Assembly (NCBI RefSeq): GCF_017086365.1
Contig: NZ_CP070969.1
Coordinates: forward strand, 3,038,001-3,102,000
Length of the DNA stretch: 64,000 bases
Direction: 5' to 3'
DNA from: Paenibacillus tianjinensis
GTDB lineage: Bacteria > Bacillota > Bacilli > Paenibacillales > Paenibacillaceae
This document shows positions 36,851-46,149 of the stretch, in pieces. The notes beneath the pieces are model-generated. The model saw only the letters and a program-made list of their open reading frames with translations, made no database searches and was not told where the DNA came from. Position 1 is the first letter of the stretch. The number at the start of each line of letters is the position of its first letter. A program made the position numbers and the translations under genes.

Positions 36851-38040
36851 AGAAATGGATATCTACAATTACAGTTGTCGCTTTAATGGCTCTCATTATT
36901 CAACCTGCTCATAGCTATGCTAAGTCGATAAACCAAATCGACAAAGAGTTGGCTCAGCTTCAACAGCAAGCCGAAAATGCTGAAGAAAGGCAAGAAGAAT
37001 CGGAGAAACAGAAACAGGAAGCTCAGCATTATGTAAATAAAAATCAAGAATATTTGCGGCAGGTGTTGGCCGACATGGAGACTGTGGGATTGGAACTGAC
37101 TCGCATATCTGCGGATATCGATAAAACGGAAGAGGATTTACGTGACAGTTCGAAAGAATTAGATGAAACCAAGGCGCGAATTGAGGAGCGACAAGATTGG
37201 CTGGAATCGCGGATTCGTCTCATGTACATACAGGGGGGAGTTTCTTATTTGGATGTACTGTTATCGTCAACTAGCCTAAGGAATTTTCTGGAGCGAGTCG
37301 ATGCGTTACAGGCGATTGCAAATCAAGATCGCATGATGTTGGCTGAAGAGAAGAAGGACAAAGAGTTGATTGAGCAGCAACAGCAACAACTGGAAGCAGA
37401 CTATGCTAAAGTAAAGGGACTGTATGCCAATGCTGAATCACGTAAGAATATTTTGGAACAGAAAGAAGAAGAAAAGCAGCAGCTGATTGTAAAATATAAT
37501 GCTAATCTAGAGGAGTCAGAGGTTATCTCCGAAGAGCAGGAAGCAGTGGTAGTAGGAATTGCAACGAAACGAGCGGCATTAGAGAAAGAAAAAAATAAGC
37601 TGAAAGCAAATATGGTTTATACGTTTTCTGTTGATTCTAAAGGGAATAGTGGATCCATGGCGCTCCCGGTTTCCGGTGCTCGTATATCTTCAAACTTTGG
37701 CACCAGGGTACATCCGATTACAGGTGTATTGAAGAAGCACAATGGTGTTGACATGGCAGCTCCCGAAGGAACAGATATTAAAGCGGCGGAAGACGGTGTA
37801 GTTATCGTTGCGGAATGGTGGGGAGGATATGGAAACACAGTCATTATTGACCATGGGAATAACCTCTGGACCCTTTACCCTCATATCCGTAACAACGGAA
37901 TAAAAGTAAAAAAAGGACAAATGGTTAAGCGTGGAGAGAAAATCGCTGAGGTCGGCAGCACAGGTAACTCAACAGGACCACACTTGCATTTTGAAGTTCG
38001 TATTGACGGTAAGCCGGTAAACCCGATGCCTTATTTGTAA
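36847..38040 (+). CDS. M23 peptidase with EnvC-like coiled coil
   Basis: 397 residues from ATG 36847, with CGGAG eight bases before. Signal peptide (ISTITVVALMALIIQPAHSY), a long coiled coil (about 30-255, rich in Gln/Glu), and a C-terminal LytM/M23 domain with HNGVDMAAPEGTDIKAAEDG and HLHFEVRIDGKPVNP, the zinc and catalytic His. It cuts peptide cross-links or activates an amidase outside the cell. Partner of DUF5693 upstream. Confidence 0.92.
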   Translation: MKKWISTITVVALMALIIQPAHSYAKSINQIDKELAQLQQQAENAEERQEESEKQKQEAQHYVNKNQEYLRQVLADMETVGLELTRISADIDKTEEDLRDSSKELDETKARIEERQDWLESRIRLMYIQGGVSYLDVLLSSTSLRNFLERVDALQAIANQDRMMLAEEKKDKELIEQQQQQLEADYAKVKGLYANAESRKNILEQKEEEKQQLIVKYNANLEESEVISEEQEAVVVGIATKRAALEKEKNKLKANMVYTFSVDSKGNSGSMALPVSGARISSNFGTRVHPITGVLKKHNGVDMAAPEGTDIKAAEDGVVIVAEWWGGYGNTVIIDHGNNLWTLYPHIRNNGIKVKKGQMVKRGEKIAEVGSTGNSTGPHLHFEVRIDGKPVNPMPYL

Positions 38041-38086
38041 TTTTGAATTTTAAGTGTGGTTAAGATTATGTCGAGGTGAATAGAAA

Positions 38087-38839
38087 ATGAAATTTTTGAT
38101 ATATGGAGCAGGGGTAATTGGCAGTATTTTTGCTGGTAAACTGGCAAGCGTGGGGTATAATGTCACTGTTCTTGCTCGAAATCAAAGATATGAAGATATG
38201 ACTGCAAATGGTATTATCCTGCAGAATGCTTACTCTGATCGTAAAGAAGTATCGAAGGTCAGGGTTATTGATCATCTTGAACCGAGTGATGTCTACGATT
38301 ATATCCTAGTCATTATGCAAAAGACGCAGGTCAATTCTGTTTTACCTTATCTAGCAAAAAACCAAAGTGAAAATATTGTTTTTGTCGTCAATAACCCACT
38401 TGGATATGATGAATGGTTAAAATGCATTGGGCAGAAAAGATTGATGATCGGATTTCCAGCAGCTGGAGGAGAACTCAAAAATGGGGTTGTGAATTATTTT
38501 ATTGGAAGAGGCATTGCCCGTGCTTTTCAAACTACAACCTTTGGAGAGTTAGACGGCAAAACAACATCTAGATTAACTGCTCTTGTCAAAGCCTTTAATA
38601 GAAGTCATATCCCCACTGTAACAAGTTCTAATATGGATGCTTGGCAAAAAACTCATGTTGCATTAGTTACCAGTATTGCAAATGCCCTATATATACATAA
38701 ATCAAACAATTATGCGCTATCCAAATCCACTAAGGATATTCAGCTTATGATTCAAGGAATTAAAGAAGGTTTTCAAGTCATTGAGGCTTTAGGGTATAAA
38801 GTAACCCCTCGTAAGCTACACTATTTTAAATTAGGCTAA
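38087..38839 (+). pseudogene. Truncated ketopantoate-reductase-like gene
   Basis: 250 residues, RBS GAGGTG. Rossmann start KFLIYGAGVIGSIFAGKLAS and the body match the intact homologue at 46461-47417 (GAGTIGSIFAG, NSNNFALAKS) throughout. The homologue goes on for about 70 more residues; here the frame ends after HYFKLG. The C-terminal helical domain is thus cut, so activity is doubtful. Position is next to a repressor gene, likely a deletion junction. Confidence 0.75.
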
Positions 38840-38964
38840 GCAAACATTATTCACCGTTTGAATTAAGCTTCTTGTTCCCTCAAACCTAGGTGGAGTAGGA
38901 AACAAGAAACGTTTCATTAAAAAGATTGCTAGAGCTATCGTGTTTGCCGGCCTTATTTGTGTAA

Positions 38965-39330
38965 TTATTCATGTCTTAAATGTTGCAGAGTCTGTTGGAA
39001 AATCTGTTCAACATGTGTGTCATGCAGCGAATAAAAGACGGTCTTACCTTCTTTTCGACGTTTTACAATTCGCATGTTTCTTAAAAGTCTTAGCTGATGG
39101 GAGACAGCAGATTGTCCCATATCTATTATTACGCTCAAATCATTCACACATAACTCCCTTTGAAGTAAAGCATCTACAATTTTAATTCTTGTGGGGTCAC
39201 TGAAAGCTTTAAACCAATCAGCCATCTGAGATACTGTAGTTGTATTCATCATTTCTGATTTTACAGAATTAAGATCTTTCTCAAAAGCCAAAGTAGTAAC
39301 TTTGTCTACCTCATTTGCTGGTCTTTCCAT
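38965..39330 (-). CDS. SmtB/CzrA-type Zn-sensing ArsR-family repressor
   Basis: 121 residues. Winged helix with FSDPTRIKIVDALL and ELCVNDLSVIIDMGQSAVSH. The C-terminal helix contains D-x-H-x10-H-x2-H (DTHVEQIFQQTLQHLRH), exactly the alpha-5 Zn(II) site of SmtB and CzrA. RBS AGGAAGGTG. It is divergent from the ATPase gene at 39580, which it probably represses; a dyad lies over that promoter. Confidence 0.92.
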   Translation of the reverse strand: MERPANEVDKVTTLAFEKDLNSVKSEMMNTTTVSQMADWFKAFSDPTRIKIVDALLQRELCVNDLSVIIDMGQSAVSHQLRLLRNMRIVKRRKEGKTVFYSLHDTHVEQIFQQTLQHLRHE

Positions 39331-39492
39331 GGTTCACCTTCCTATACCAAAAAAACATAGTTTTTAAAATTATAACATGCTTGTTAAATGAACCTAATAT
39401 TTATAAAAAAACAAGCCGATCCGTTGAGAGCCCTCCAATCATTTAGTGTTCTGTATTTTAAACTTTAGTATTAGCAACATGCTGAATGATCG

Positions 39493-39553
39493 TTGACTTG
39501 AATAAATAAATAAGCATATAATAAGAATATCACATGAACATATGCTCATACAT
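39493..39553 (+). promoter_or_regulatory. Promoter and SmtB-type operator of the ATPase gene
   Basis: TTGACT (39493-39498), 18 bases, TATAAT (39517-39522). Right after it, TGAACATATGCTCA (39535-39548) is a near-palindrome of the ATGAAC/GTTCAT style bound by SmtB/CzrA. Confidence 0.65.
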
Positions 39554-39579
39554 TACTTTTGTGAAAGGGGATAATTTAT

Positions 39580-41829
39580 TTGGGACAATTAGGTCAATCC
39601 AAAGATACGGTAAAACGTGAGTTATTATTAGAAGGATTAGATTGTGCAAACTGTGCATTGAAAATCGAAAATGGCGTAAAAAAAATCCAAGGAGTCTCAG
39701 ATTGTTCTGTCAATTTCGTAAATAAGACGTTGAGTTTTGAGGCAGATAAAGATCAGAATGAGGAAATTGTATCTGCGGCAACTAAATTAGTTAATAAACT
39801 CGAGCCGCATATTGAAGTGAGTATTAAGATGAAAGGCGGCTCTGGGCAAATGCGTGCCAAAGAACAAGCAGGACATAAGCATGCTAGCGATGGGCATGCA
39901 GGTCATTCGCATGGCAGTGGCGGACATGAAGGTCATTCGCATGATAGTGACGGGCATGAAGGCCATTCGCATGATGTTGGTAAGGAAAAAATCAGAATAA
40001 TGTTAATTCGTTTGGCAGTGGGCGCAGTAGTTGCTGGAGTCGGAATGTTAGGTTCATTTTCAGGTTGGTTAGAACTAACTATATTTTTGGTAGCCTATCT
40101 CCTCATCGGCGGCGATATTGTGCTTCAAGCTGTTAAGAACATTCTTCGTGGCCAAGTATTTGATGAATACTTCTTAATGTCCGTAGCTACCATTGGCGCA
40201 TTTGCTATTCAACAATACCCTGAAGGTGTAGCCGTAATGCTCTTTTATCAAGTAGGAGAGCTATTTCAGAGTATTGCCATTAATCGATCCCGTAAATCAA
40301 TCAGTGCGCTATTGGATATCAGACCCGATTATGCGAACCTAAAAACAGGAAATGATACCAAACGGGTTTCGCCGGAAGAGGTTAACATAGGAGATCATAT
40401 TGTTGTTAAACCCGGTGAAAAGATACCATTGGATGGAGTAGTCATTGAAGGAAGCTCAGCGGTAGATACATCAGCACTAACCGGTGAGTCTATGCCTCGG
40501 GAAGTGGAAGTAAAGAGTGAGGTTCTGGGCGGTTTCATTAACAAAAACGGAGTTATAACAGTGGAAGTGACTAAGCTGTTTGGGGAATCGACGGTATCCA
40601 AAATATTGGAACTTGTCGAAAATGCAAGCAGTAAGAAAGCGCCGACTGAAAAATTTATCTCTAAATTTGCGCGTTACTATACACCGGTTGTTGTTATCGT
40701 CGCGTTACTTCTGGCGGTTGTACCTCCCCTGGTTTTAAGTGGAGCCACCTTTTCTGATTGGATCTACCGGGCGCTTGTCTTCTTGGTCATATCTTGTCCT
40801 TGTGCGCTTGTGGTTTCCATTCCACTGGGCTTTTTTGGAGGAATTGGAGCAGCATCCAAGACAGGAATACTGGTCAAGGGCAGCAATTACTTGGAAGCCT
40901 TAAACAATGTTAAATATGTTGTATTTGACAAGACAGGAACACTCACTAAGGGAGCATTTAAAGTTACTAGTATTAACCCTGCCGCAGAATTATCCGAAGA
41001 TGAACTTCTTGAATATGCTGCTTTCGCAGAACTGCATTCTACTCATCCTATCGCTGAATCCATAAAGGTGGCCTATGGTAAGGAGATCAAGGAAGATCAA
41101 CTGGACGGATATAATGAAATCTCCGGACATGGGATACAAGTAAATGTTCAAGGTAAAGAGGTCTTAGCAGGTAACATCAAGCTGATGAACAAGTACGGCA
41201 TTGAAGCGCCCAATGAGTCAGGAACGGTTATTCATGTTGCAATTGAAAAAAAATATGCTGGCTTTATTATCATTTCAGATGAAATAAAGGATGATTCCGC
41301 AAAGGCCGTACGTTCGTTGAAAGAATTGGGCATTAAGAAAATCGTTATGCTGACAGGGGACGCAAAGGCGGTTGGCGATTCAGTTGGTAAGCAGCTAGGT
41401 ATAGATGAAGTGCATGCAGAGCTACTTCCACAGCATAAAGTAGAAGAAATTGAGAAGTTAATGCAGAGTAAATCGCCTAAAGAAAAAATAATTTTTGTTG
41501 GTGACGGTATTAATGATACTCCAGTGTTGGCCCGGGCAGATGTGGGTATAGCGATGGGGGGATTAGGGTCGGATGCAGCTATTGAAGCAGCTGACATCGT
41601 CATTATGACAGATGAACCTTCGAAAATCTCGACAGCTATTCGAATTGCTAAGAGAACGCGTCGGATTGTTTGGCAGAATATCATCTTTGCTCTGAGTGTA
41701 AAGGCTGTATTCTTAATTTTAGGCGCGTTTGGTATCGCCACTATGTGGGAAGCAGTATTTTCAGATGTCGGCGTGACCATGATTGCGGTCCTGAATGCCA
41801 TGCGAGTATTAAACGTGAGTAAGTCTTAG
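39580..41829 (+). CDS. Zn/Cd/Co P1B-type ATPase with HMA and His repeats
   Basis: 749 residues from TTG 39580 (GAAAGGGG upstream). HMA domain with GLDCANCALKIEN, then a His-rich linker of three ten-residue units (SDGHAGHSHG, SGGHEGHSHD, SDGHEGHSHD), then the pump: CPC (Cys about 406), VFDKTGTLT, STHPIAES, LTGDAK, GDGINDTPVLA. It exports Zn(II)/Cd(II)-type ions. It is the paralogue of 25169-27100 and likely the complete parent form. Control: divergent SmtB-type repressor. Confidence 0.94.
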   Translation: MGQLGQSKDTVKRELLLEGLDCANCALKIENGVKKIQGVSDCSVNFVNKTLSFEADKDQNEEIVSAATKLVNKLEPHIEVSIKMKGGSGQMRAKEQAGHKHASDGHAGHSHGSGGHEGHSHDSDGHEGHSHDVGKEKIRIMLIRLAVGAVVAGVGMLGSFSGWLELTIFLVAYLLIGGDIVLQAVKNILRGQVFDEYFLMSVATIGAFAIQQYPEGVAVMLFYQVGELFQSIAINRSRKSISALLDIRPDYANLKTGNDTKRVSPEEVNIGDHIVVKPGEKIPLDGVVIEGSSAVDTSALTGESMPREVEVKSEVLGGFINKNGVITVEVTKLFGESTVSKILELVENASSKKAPTEKFISKFARYYTPVVVIVALLLAVVPPLVLSGATFSDWIYRALVFLVISCPCALVVSIPLGFFGGIGAASKTGILVKGSNYLEALNNVKYVVFDKTGTLTKGAFKVTSINPAAELSEDELLEYAAFAELHSTHPIAESIKVAYGKEIKEDQLDGYNEISGHGIQVNVQGKEVLAGNIKLMNKYGIEAPNESGTVIHVAIEKKYAGFIIISDEIKDDSAKAVRSLKELGIKKIVMLTGDAKAVGDSVGKQLGIDEVHAELLPQHKVEEIEKLMQSKSPKEKIIFVGDGINDTPVLARADVGIAMGGLGSDAAIEAADIVIMTDEPSKISTAIRIAKRTRRIVWQNIIFALSVKAVFLILGAFGIATMWEAVFSDVGVTMIAVLNAMRVLNVSKS
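39889..39978 (+). repeat. Tandem 30-bp repeat coding for a His linker
   Basis: Three direct copies inside the ATPase gene, each coding for S/G-xGHxGHSHx. Likely a metal-collecting arm. The paralogue at 25169 keeps one copy. Confidence 0.75.
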
Positions 41830-41950
41830 TCAATTTGCAAGGTCAAAGTAAAGGACATAGGTAAACAAGGGCAACCTAGAGAGTGTGGATATTGTTCGCA
41901 GGGGTAGCAAATGTAGAAGTACACGAGTTAAATAGCTGGATAGAAACATG

Positions 41951-41996
41951 GAGTGTTCTAAACGCCGACAACGGTTCTTGGAACACTCTTTTCTTT
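41951..41996 (+). terminator. Terminator downstream of the ATPase gene
   Basis: GAGTGTTC/GAACACTC stem, extended by TAA/TTG pairing, then TTTTCTTT. Confidence 0.65.
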
Positions 41997-42093
41997 ATGC
42001 TCAAACTAACTACAAACAGACTGAAAAAGCAACCAAGGATGACAAATATCACATATTTATGACGCATTATTCAGTACATTAAAGCAAAAGGTT

Positions 42094-42112
42094 GATTATG
42101 AGAATCATTATC
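42094..42112 (+). promoter_or_regulatory. Fur box before a decayed gene
   Basis: GATTATGAGAATCATTATC matches the 19-base Fur consensus at 17 positions. Confidence 0.65.
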
Positions 42113-42159
42113 ATTTCGTATGATGAAAGTATTGCTTGTACAGTTCAACAGTAGGGGAG

Positions 42160-42420
42160 GCTTCGGTTGCAAGGTGGATTTTGGCGAACTGGTTTGGCAG
42201 TCATTATGCTAATGATGTGATCATTCCAGGTCAAGTTCATGCAGCGGATGACAATTGCCGCAAACTAGTAGATCAAATATAAGACGCTTTTCAGGAAGCA
42301 CCGGAGACATACGATAAGGTGACGTCACAGAGACTAAGAATCAGGTCAATAATGTGTATTAATGTCGTTTATTATAACGAAAGGCAAAAAGCGGATCAAG
42401 GATTTTGAATAAATTTTGTT
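42160..42420 (+). pseudogene. Decayed Fur-controlled gene remnant
   Basis: Short frames behind the Fur box: LQGGFWRTGLAVIMLM (signal-like), then after shifts DAFQEAPETYDKVT and VVYYNERQKADQGF. It may be the start of an iron uptake protein; I cannot name it. Stops and shifts break it. Confidence 0.35.
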
Positions 42421-42443
42421 CGAATGCTGCAGATTGAATAAGT

Positions 42444-42482
42444 ACAGCCGACTGTCGGATCATAGACAATCGGCTGTTTTCT
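42444..42482 (+). terminator. Rho-independent terminator
   Basis: ACAGCCGA-CTGTC/GACAA-TCGGCTGT, then TTTTC. It closes the decayed gene. Confidence 0.7.
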
Positions 42483-42545
42483 CATAATATCCATCTGGAA
42501 GCAAAATGACCATCACAGTTGATGGTCGTTGTCCATATCATTCCA

Positions 42546-42715
42546 CTATTCTTGTTTTGCCGCTAGTAATGCTCTTTGGTAGGTAAATCGAATCACGTGT
42601 TCCGATTCATCGGTAGAACCCCTTAACATAATATCCCTTGCAATGGGGGCGTAAGTGGATAAATACACTTTTTCCACTTGGGCTTGCCCCACAGCCAAGG
42701 CGGCCTGGAATTACT
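42546..42715 (-). pseudogene. C-terminal fragment of an unknown protein
   Basis: A clean minus-strand frame of about 55 codons ends at 42546: FQAALAVGQAQVEKVYLSTY, then APIARDIMLRGSTDESEHVI and RFTYQRALLAAKQE. It is coding-like but has no start, and a stop sits just upstream. Family not recognised. Confidence 0.4.
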
Positions 42716-43236
42716 GGAGAAGTATAGGTTGGCTGAGCTAGGAACTCAAAGTACCCCTCAGCACTGAAAAACCTAAAACGGCTACTCTGTCCAGTTTAGG
42801 ACGGTGCAGCCGTTTTGTTCTTGTAGAAAAGGTGTACATCGTCCGAAGGGCGAATTTATTCAGAAACACTGGCAGAAATACCGTTGTGGGAGCGCTGATG
42901 GTCTGTTTGTTCTTTATGACCAAAGGGTAGTTCTTCGCAAACCTGCTTCTCTGATGCCTGAGATTTGCCCAGGATGCACACTTGGATACATAACCGCTAT
43001 TCATCCGTACTCTCCATGGCTTTTGGTACGCACCCTCCCCCTCAGTTATCACCTGTTAGGCATCAAATGATTAGTGTTTGGCGTTAGTGGGATAGGACAA
43101 GCCAGAGAAAATTCACAGTTTGTCTTAAGCTTGTAACCGTGAAATCAGCCGTGTCGTTAGCTTTACTTTCCCGGAGAACATGTTATATTAATAGTATAAG
43201 TTGCACTAAGGAAATAATTTTGTGCAATGGCAACAA
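42716..43236. other. Non-coding stretch
   Basis: AAACGGCT...AGCCGTTTT (42775-42816) looks like a terminator. Nothing else I can support; TTGCAC/GTGCAA (43201-43227) is a short dyad. Confidence 0.35.
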
Positions 43237-43251
43237 CGATTATCATTCTCA
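43237..43251 (+). promoter_or_regulatory. Fur/PerR-like box before the SPC-type ATPase
   Basis: CGATTATCATTCTCA agrees with the 15-base Fur core (TGATAATNATTATCA) at 11 of 14 fixed positions. PfeT/FrvA-type pumps are known targets of PerR or Fur. Confidence 0.5.
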
Positions 43252-43256
43252 TTTAC

Positions 43257-43287
43257 CATGCTATCCCGGCTGAGACGGGATAGCATG
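43257..43287 (+). terminator. Perfect 12-bp hairpin in the ATPase leader
   Basis: CATGCTATCCCG/CGGGATAGCATG, followed by TGTCATTTT. It lies between the Fur-like box and the gene, so it is an upstream terminator or an attenuator. Confidence 0.55.
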
Positions 43288-43395
43288 TGTCATTTTAAGG
43301 GCCTTAATAATGGCTCTCATTCTCAGCAGCACATATAACCTCACTGGGGAGGGTGCCAAATATCCCCCACAAACTAATCAGGAGAGTGATTTACA

Positions 43396-45399
43396 ATGCA
43401 AGCAAAATTAGAACAAATGCCTAAACAAATGCCTAAACAAATGCCTAAACAAATGCCTAAACAAATGGCGCACCAGGGCAGCGCGCAGCAGCCGCGGGCT
43501 CCGAAGCCACGCCGTTTCGATCCGATGGCCATGCTTGGCAATCCTGAAATGCAGGCCGTTCTCGGCAGCGGATTACTTATGCTTATTGCCTGGGTTGTCA
43601 GCGGCTGGTCGGAAGTGTTCTCCATCATCCTATATGTCATTTCCTACGCGCTAGGCGGCTGGATCACGGCGAAAGAGGGCGTGGAGACGCTGGTCAAAGA
43701 GCATGACCTTGACGTGAACCTACTGATGATTGCCGCCGCACTGGGTGCAGCATCGATCGGCTATTGGAATGAAGGAGCAATGTTGATCTTTATTTTTGCA
43801 CTGAGTGGAGCGCTGGAAAGCTATACAATGGAACGCAGCAAAAAGGATATTTCATCGCTGATGGCCCTTAAGCCGGCCACCGCTGTCCGCATTGAAAAGG
43901 GCATTATGAGCGAGGTTGCGATTGACCTTTTGGCAGTGGGAGACCTGCTGCTTGTGCGTCCCGGCGAGCTGATCCCTGCAGATGGCACAATCTACCAGGG
44001 GGAATCAGCTGTCAATCAAGCATCCATCACGGGTGAATCTTTGCCTGTCGAGAAAACGGTCGGCAGTGAAGTGTTTGCCGGAACAATTAATGGTGAAGGC
44101 CCGCTTTATATAGAAGTAACCAAGTCTGCGGGGAACACGCTTTTTGCCAAGATCATCAAAATGGTCGAAGAGGCGGAAACTGAAGTGCCGGAGTCGCAGC
44201 GGTTCATTAAGCGGCTGGAGTCGATTTATGCCCGGGTAGTGGTAGCCGCTACGGTAGCACTGATTGCTCTGCCTCCGTTCTTGCTGGACTGGAGCTGGAG
44301 TGCCACATTCTATAAAGCCATGGTATTTCTTGTCGTGGCATCCCCGTGCGCACTGGTCTCTTCCATTATGCCGGCGATGCTGTCGGCAATATCCAAAAGC
44401 GCGCGCAAAGGCATCCTGTTCAAGGGCGGCGTCCATTTGGAGAATATGGCGAAGACCTCAGTGGTTGCTTTTGACAAGACAGGAACGTTGACTGAGGGTA
44501 TTCCGCAAGTGACTGATTTCATCGCCGGAGAAGGGTATGACCGGAATGAGCTGCTGGCGGTTAGTGCTTCGATTGAGAAATTGTCCCGCCATCCGCTGGC
44601 GGAAGCAATTGTCCGCCTGGCTGAGGATGAACACCTTGAGCTGCCAGTTATTCAGGAGAGCAAGTCCGTGACCGGCTGGGGGATTGAAGGGCTGATTGAC
44701 GGACAGCTATGGAGAATTGGCAAATCCAATCTGCTGGATGAACAGAATAACACCGTAGCTGAGGACGGGGATGAGCAGTGGATTTCGCTGCGTCAACAAT
44801 TTGAGGGAGAGGGGAAAACTGTATCGCTTATTCTTGCTGGTGAACGTATTGCCGGAATGATTGCACTGCAGGATACGGTGCGTCCGCAGGCGGAAGCAGC
44901 GGTGCGTAAGCTGCAGGAGCTGGGCATCAAGGTGGCGATGCTGACCGGCGACCGCGCGGCAACGGCGGAAGTGATTGCCGGGAGAACCGGCGTTGACCTT
45001 GTATTTGCAGGTCTTTTGCCCGAGGATAAAGTGACGCATATCAAAGCGCTGCGCGAGCAGTACGGGAATGTGATTATGGTGGGGGATGGCGTGAATGATG
45101 CGCCGGCGCTGGCCACGGCAACAGTCGGTATGGGCATGGGTATGAAGGGCAGCGGTGCAGCACTGGAGATTGCCGACGTTGTGCTGATGAATGACAATAT
45201 TGAAGAGATCGCTTCAACTATTGCATTGGCCCGGCGTTCGCAGCGTATCGTGAAGCAGAATATGGTTTTTGCCGTAACGGTAATAGCGACTATGATTCTC
45301 AGCAACTTTATGCAAGGGATTGCTCTTCCTTTTGGTGTCATTAGCCATGAGGGCAGTACGATACTCGTTATCCTCAATGGACTGAGACTTTTACGCTAA
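43396..45399 (+). CDS. P1B4-like (PfeT/FrvA-type) metal efflux ATPase
   Basis: 667 residues, RBS CAGGAGAG. The ion motif is SPC (S316-P-C318) instead of CPC, as in PfeT/ZosA and FrvA, which export Fe(II). Further: FDKTGTLTEG, SRHPLAEA, LTGDRA, VGDGVNDAPALA. No HMA domain; instead the N-terminus has four MPKQ repeats and a basic Pro-rich linker. Its third bases look clearly more GC-rich than those of the neighbours, suggesting a different source. Protection from iron intoxication under Fur or PerR control is inferred from the motif and the box upstream. Confidence 0.88.
   Translation: MQAKLEQMPKQMPKQMPKQMPKQMAHQGSAQQPRAPKPRRFDPMAMLGNPEMQAVLGSGLLMLIAWVVSGWSEVFSIILYVISYALGGWITAKEGVETLVKEHDLDVNLLMIAAALGAASIGYWNEGAMLIFIFALSGALESYTMERSKKDISSLMALKPATAVRIEKGIMSEVAIDLLAVGDLLLVRPGELIPADGTIYQGESAVNQASITGESLPVEKTVGSEVFAGTINGEGPLYIEVTKSAGNTLFAKIIKMVEEAETEVPESQRFIKRLESIYARVVVAATVALIALPPFLLDWSWSATFYKAMVFLVVASPCALVSSIMPAMLSAISKSARKGILFKGGVHLENMAKTSVVAFDKTGTLTEGIPQVTDFIAGEGYDRNELLAVSASIEKLSRHPLAEAIVRLAEDEHLELPVIQESKSVTGWGIEGLIDGQLWRIGKSNLLDEQNNTVAEDGDEQWISLRQQFEGEGKTVSLILAGERIAGMIALQDTVRPQAEAAVRKLQELGIKVAMLTGDRAATAEVIAGRTGVDLVFAGLLPEDKVTHIKALREQYGNVIMVGDGVNDAPALATATVGMGMGMKGSGAALEIADVVLMNDNIEEIASTIALARRSQRIVKQNMVFAVTVIATMILSNFMQGIALPFGVISHEGSTILVILNGLRLLR
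43414..43464 (+). repeat. 12-bp tandem repeat (four copies) coding for MPKQ
   Basis: caaatgcctaaa four times plus a partial copy, in frame at the gene start. Copy number could change by slippage without breaking the frame. Confidence 0.85.
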
Positions 45400-45537
45400 A
45401 AAAAGCTAAAGCAGCTCATTTCTCAGTCCTTTCGAAAATTTGATTTCTTGAAATTGAATTGTTCACAAAATGAGTGCGATTACAACGTGTCTGGCATATT
45501 GACATATTCCCTTGAGATGAGCATAATTAATACTAGA

Positions 45538-45552
45538 TTATAATTATTTTAA
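45538..45552 (+). promoter_or_regulatory. PerR box before the trxB remnant
   Basis: TTATAATTATTTTAA has one mismatch to the PerR consensus TTATAATNATTATAA. A TTGACA-like -35 (45499) is nearby. Confidence 0.5.
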
Positions 45553-45606
45553 TTAAGATCCGTAAGAGCTGACGTCTTAACCGTCCATCTCAAGGAGGAT
45601 ATAGTC

Positions 45607-46031
45607 ATGTATAAATCAATTATTATTGGTACCGGACCTGCCGGATTGACTGCAGCCATCTACTTGGCCCGCGCCAATCTGAATCCGCTCGTCATCGAAG
45701 GCCACAGCCGGGTGGGCAGCTTACCACTACAACGGAAGTCGAGAATTTCCCTGGCTTTCCCGAAGGTATTATGGGTCCTGACCTGATGGACAATATGCGC
45801 AAGCAGGGGAACGTTTTGGCGCCAAGTTTGTTACAGGCTGGGTGAACAGTGTGGAGCTGGGACAACGCCCGTTTAAGGCATGGGCGAGCTGACTACAGAT
45901 ACCCTGATTCTGTCTACAGGCGCAACAGCGAAATACCTACGAGGCTTCCTATCCACCCTAAAAAACATTCCCTTCCAGTGTCCGAAAGTATTCAGTCCGT
46001 GTTTAAAGGGAATGTTGCACTTCCCATTTAA
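45607..46031 (+). pseudogene. trxB: Thioredoxin reductase (trxB) pseudogene
   Basis: RBS CAAGGAGG and a start [20 protein letters not shown], the FAD-binding motif of TrxB. Later frames read [40 protein letters not shown] and MGELTTDTLILSTGATAKYL, each after a frameshift. It ends before the CxxC redox site. Not functional. Confidence 0.85.
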
Positions 46032-46042
46032 TTTTTTTCCCT

Positions 46043-46068
46043 AAGGGGTGCGCTGCACCCCTTATTTT
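46043..46068 (+). terminator. Rho-independent terminator
   Basis: AAGGGGTGC-GCT-GCACCCCTT, then ATTTTC. Confidence 0.7.
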
Positions 46069-46149
46069 CGTTGACTTTAAGATGGGCACCTGAATAGTTA
46101 CGTGAAAACAATAAAACAGGTAGACGAATTAATAGAAATAGCACGTGAT

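Noticed and set aside
42804..43070. 88-codon plus frame before the SPC-type ATPase
   Set aside because: No ribosome site or recognisable domain.
43414..43464. Short regular repeats, checked as a CRISPR array
   Set aside because: 12-bp units without spacers, inside a coding frame.
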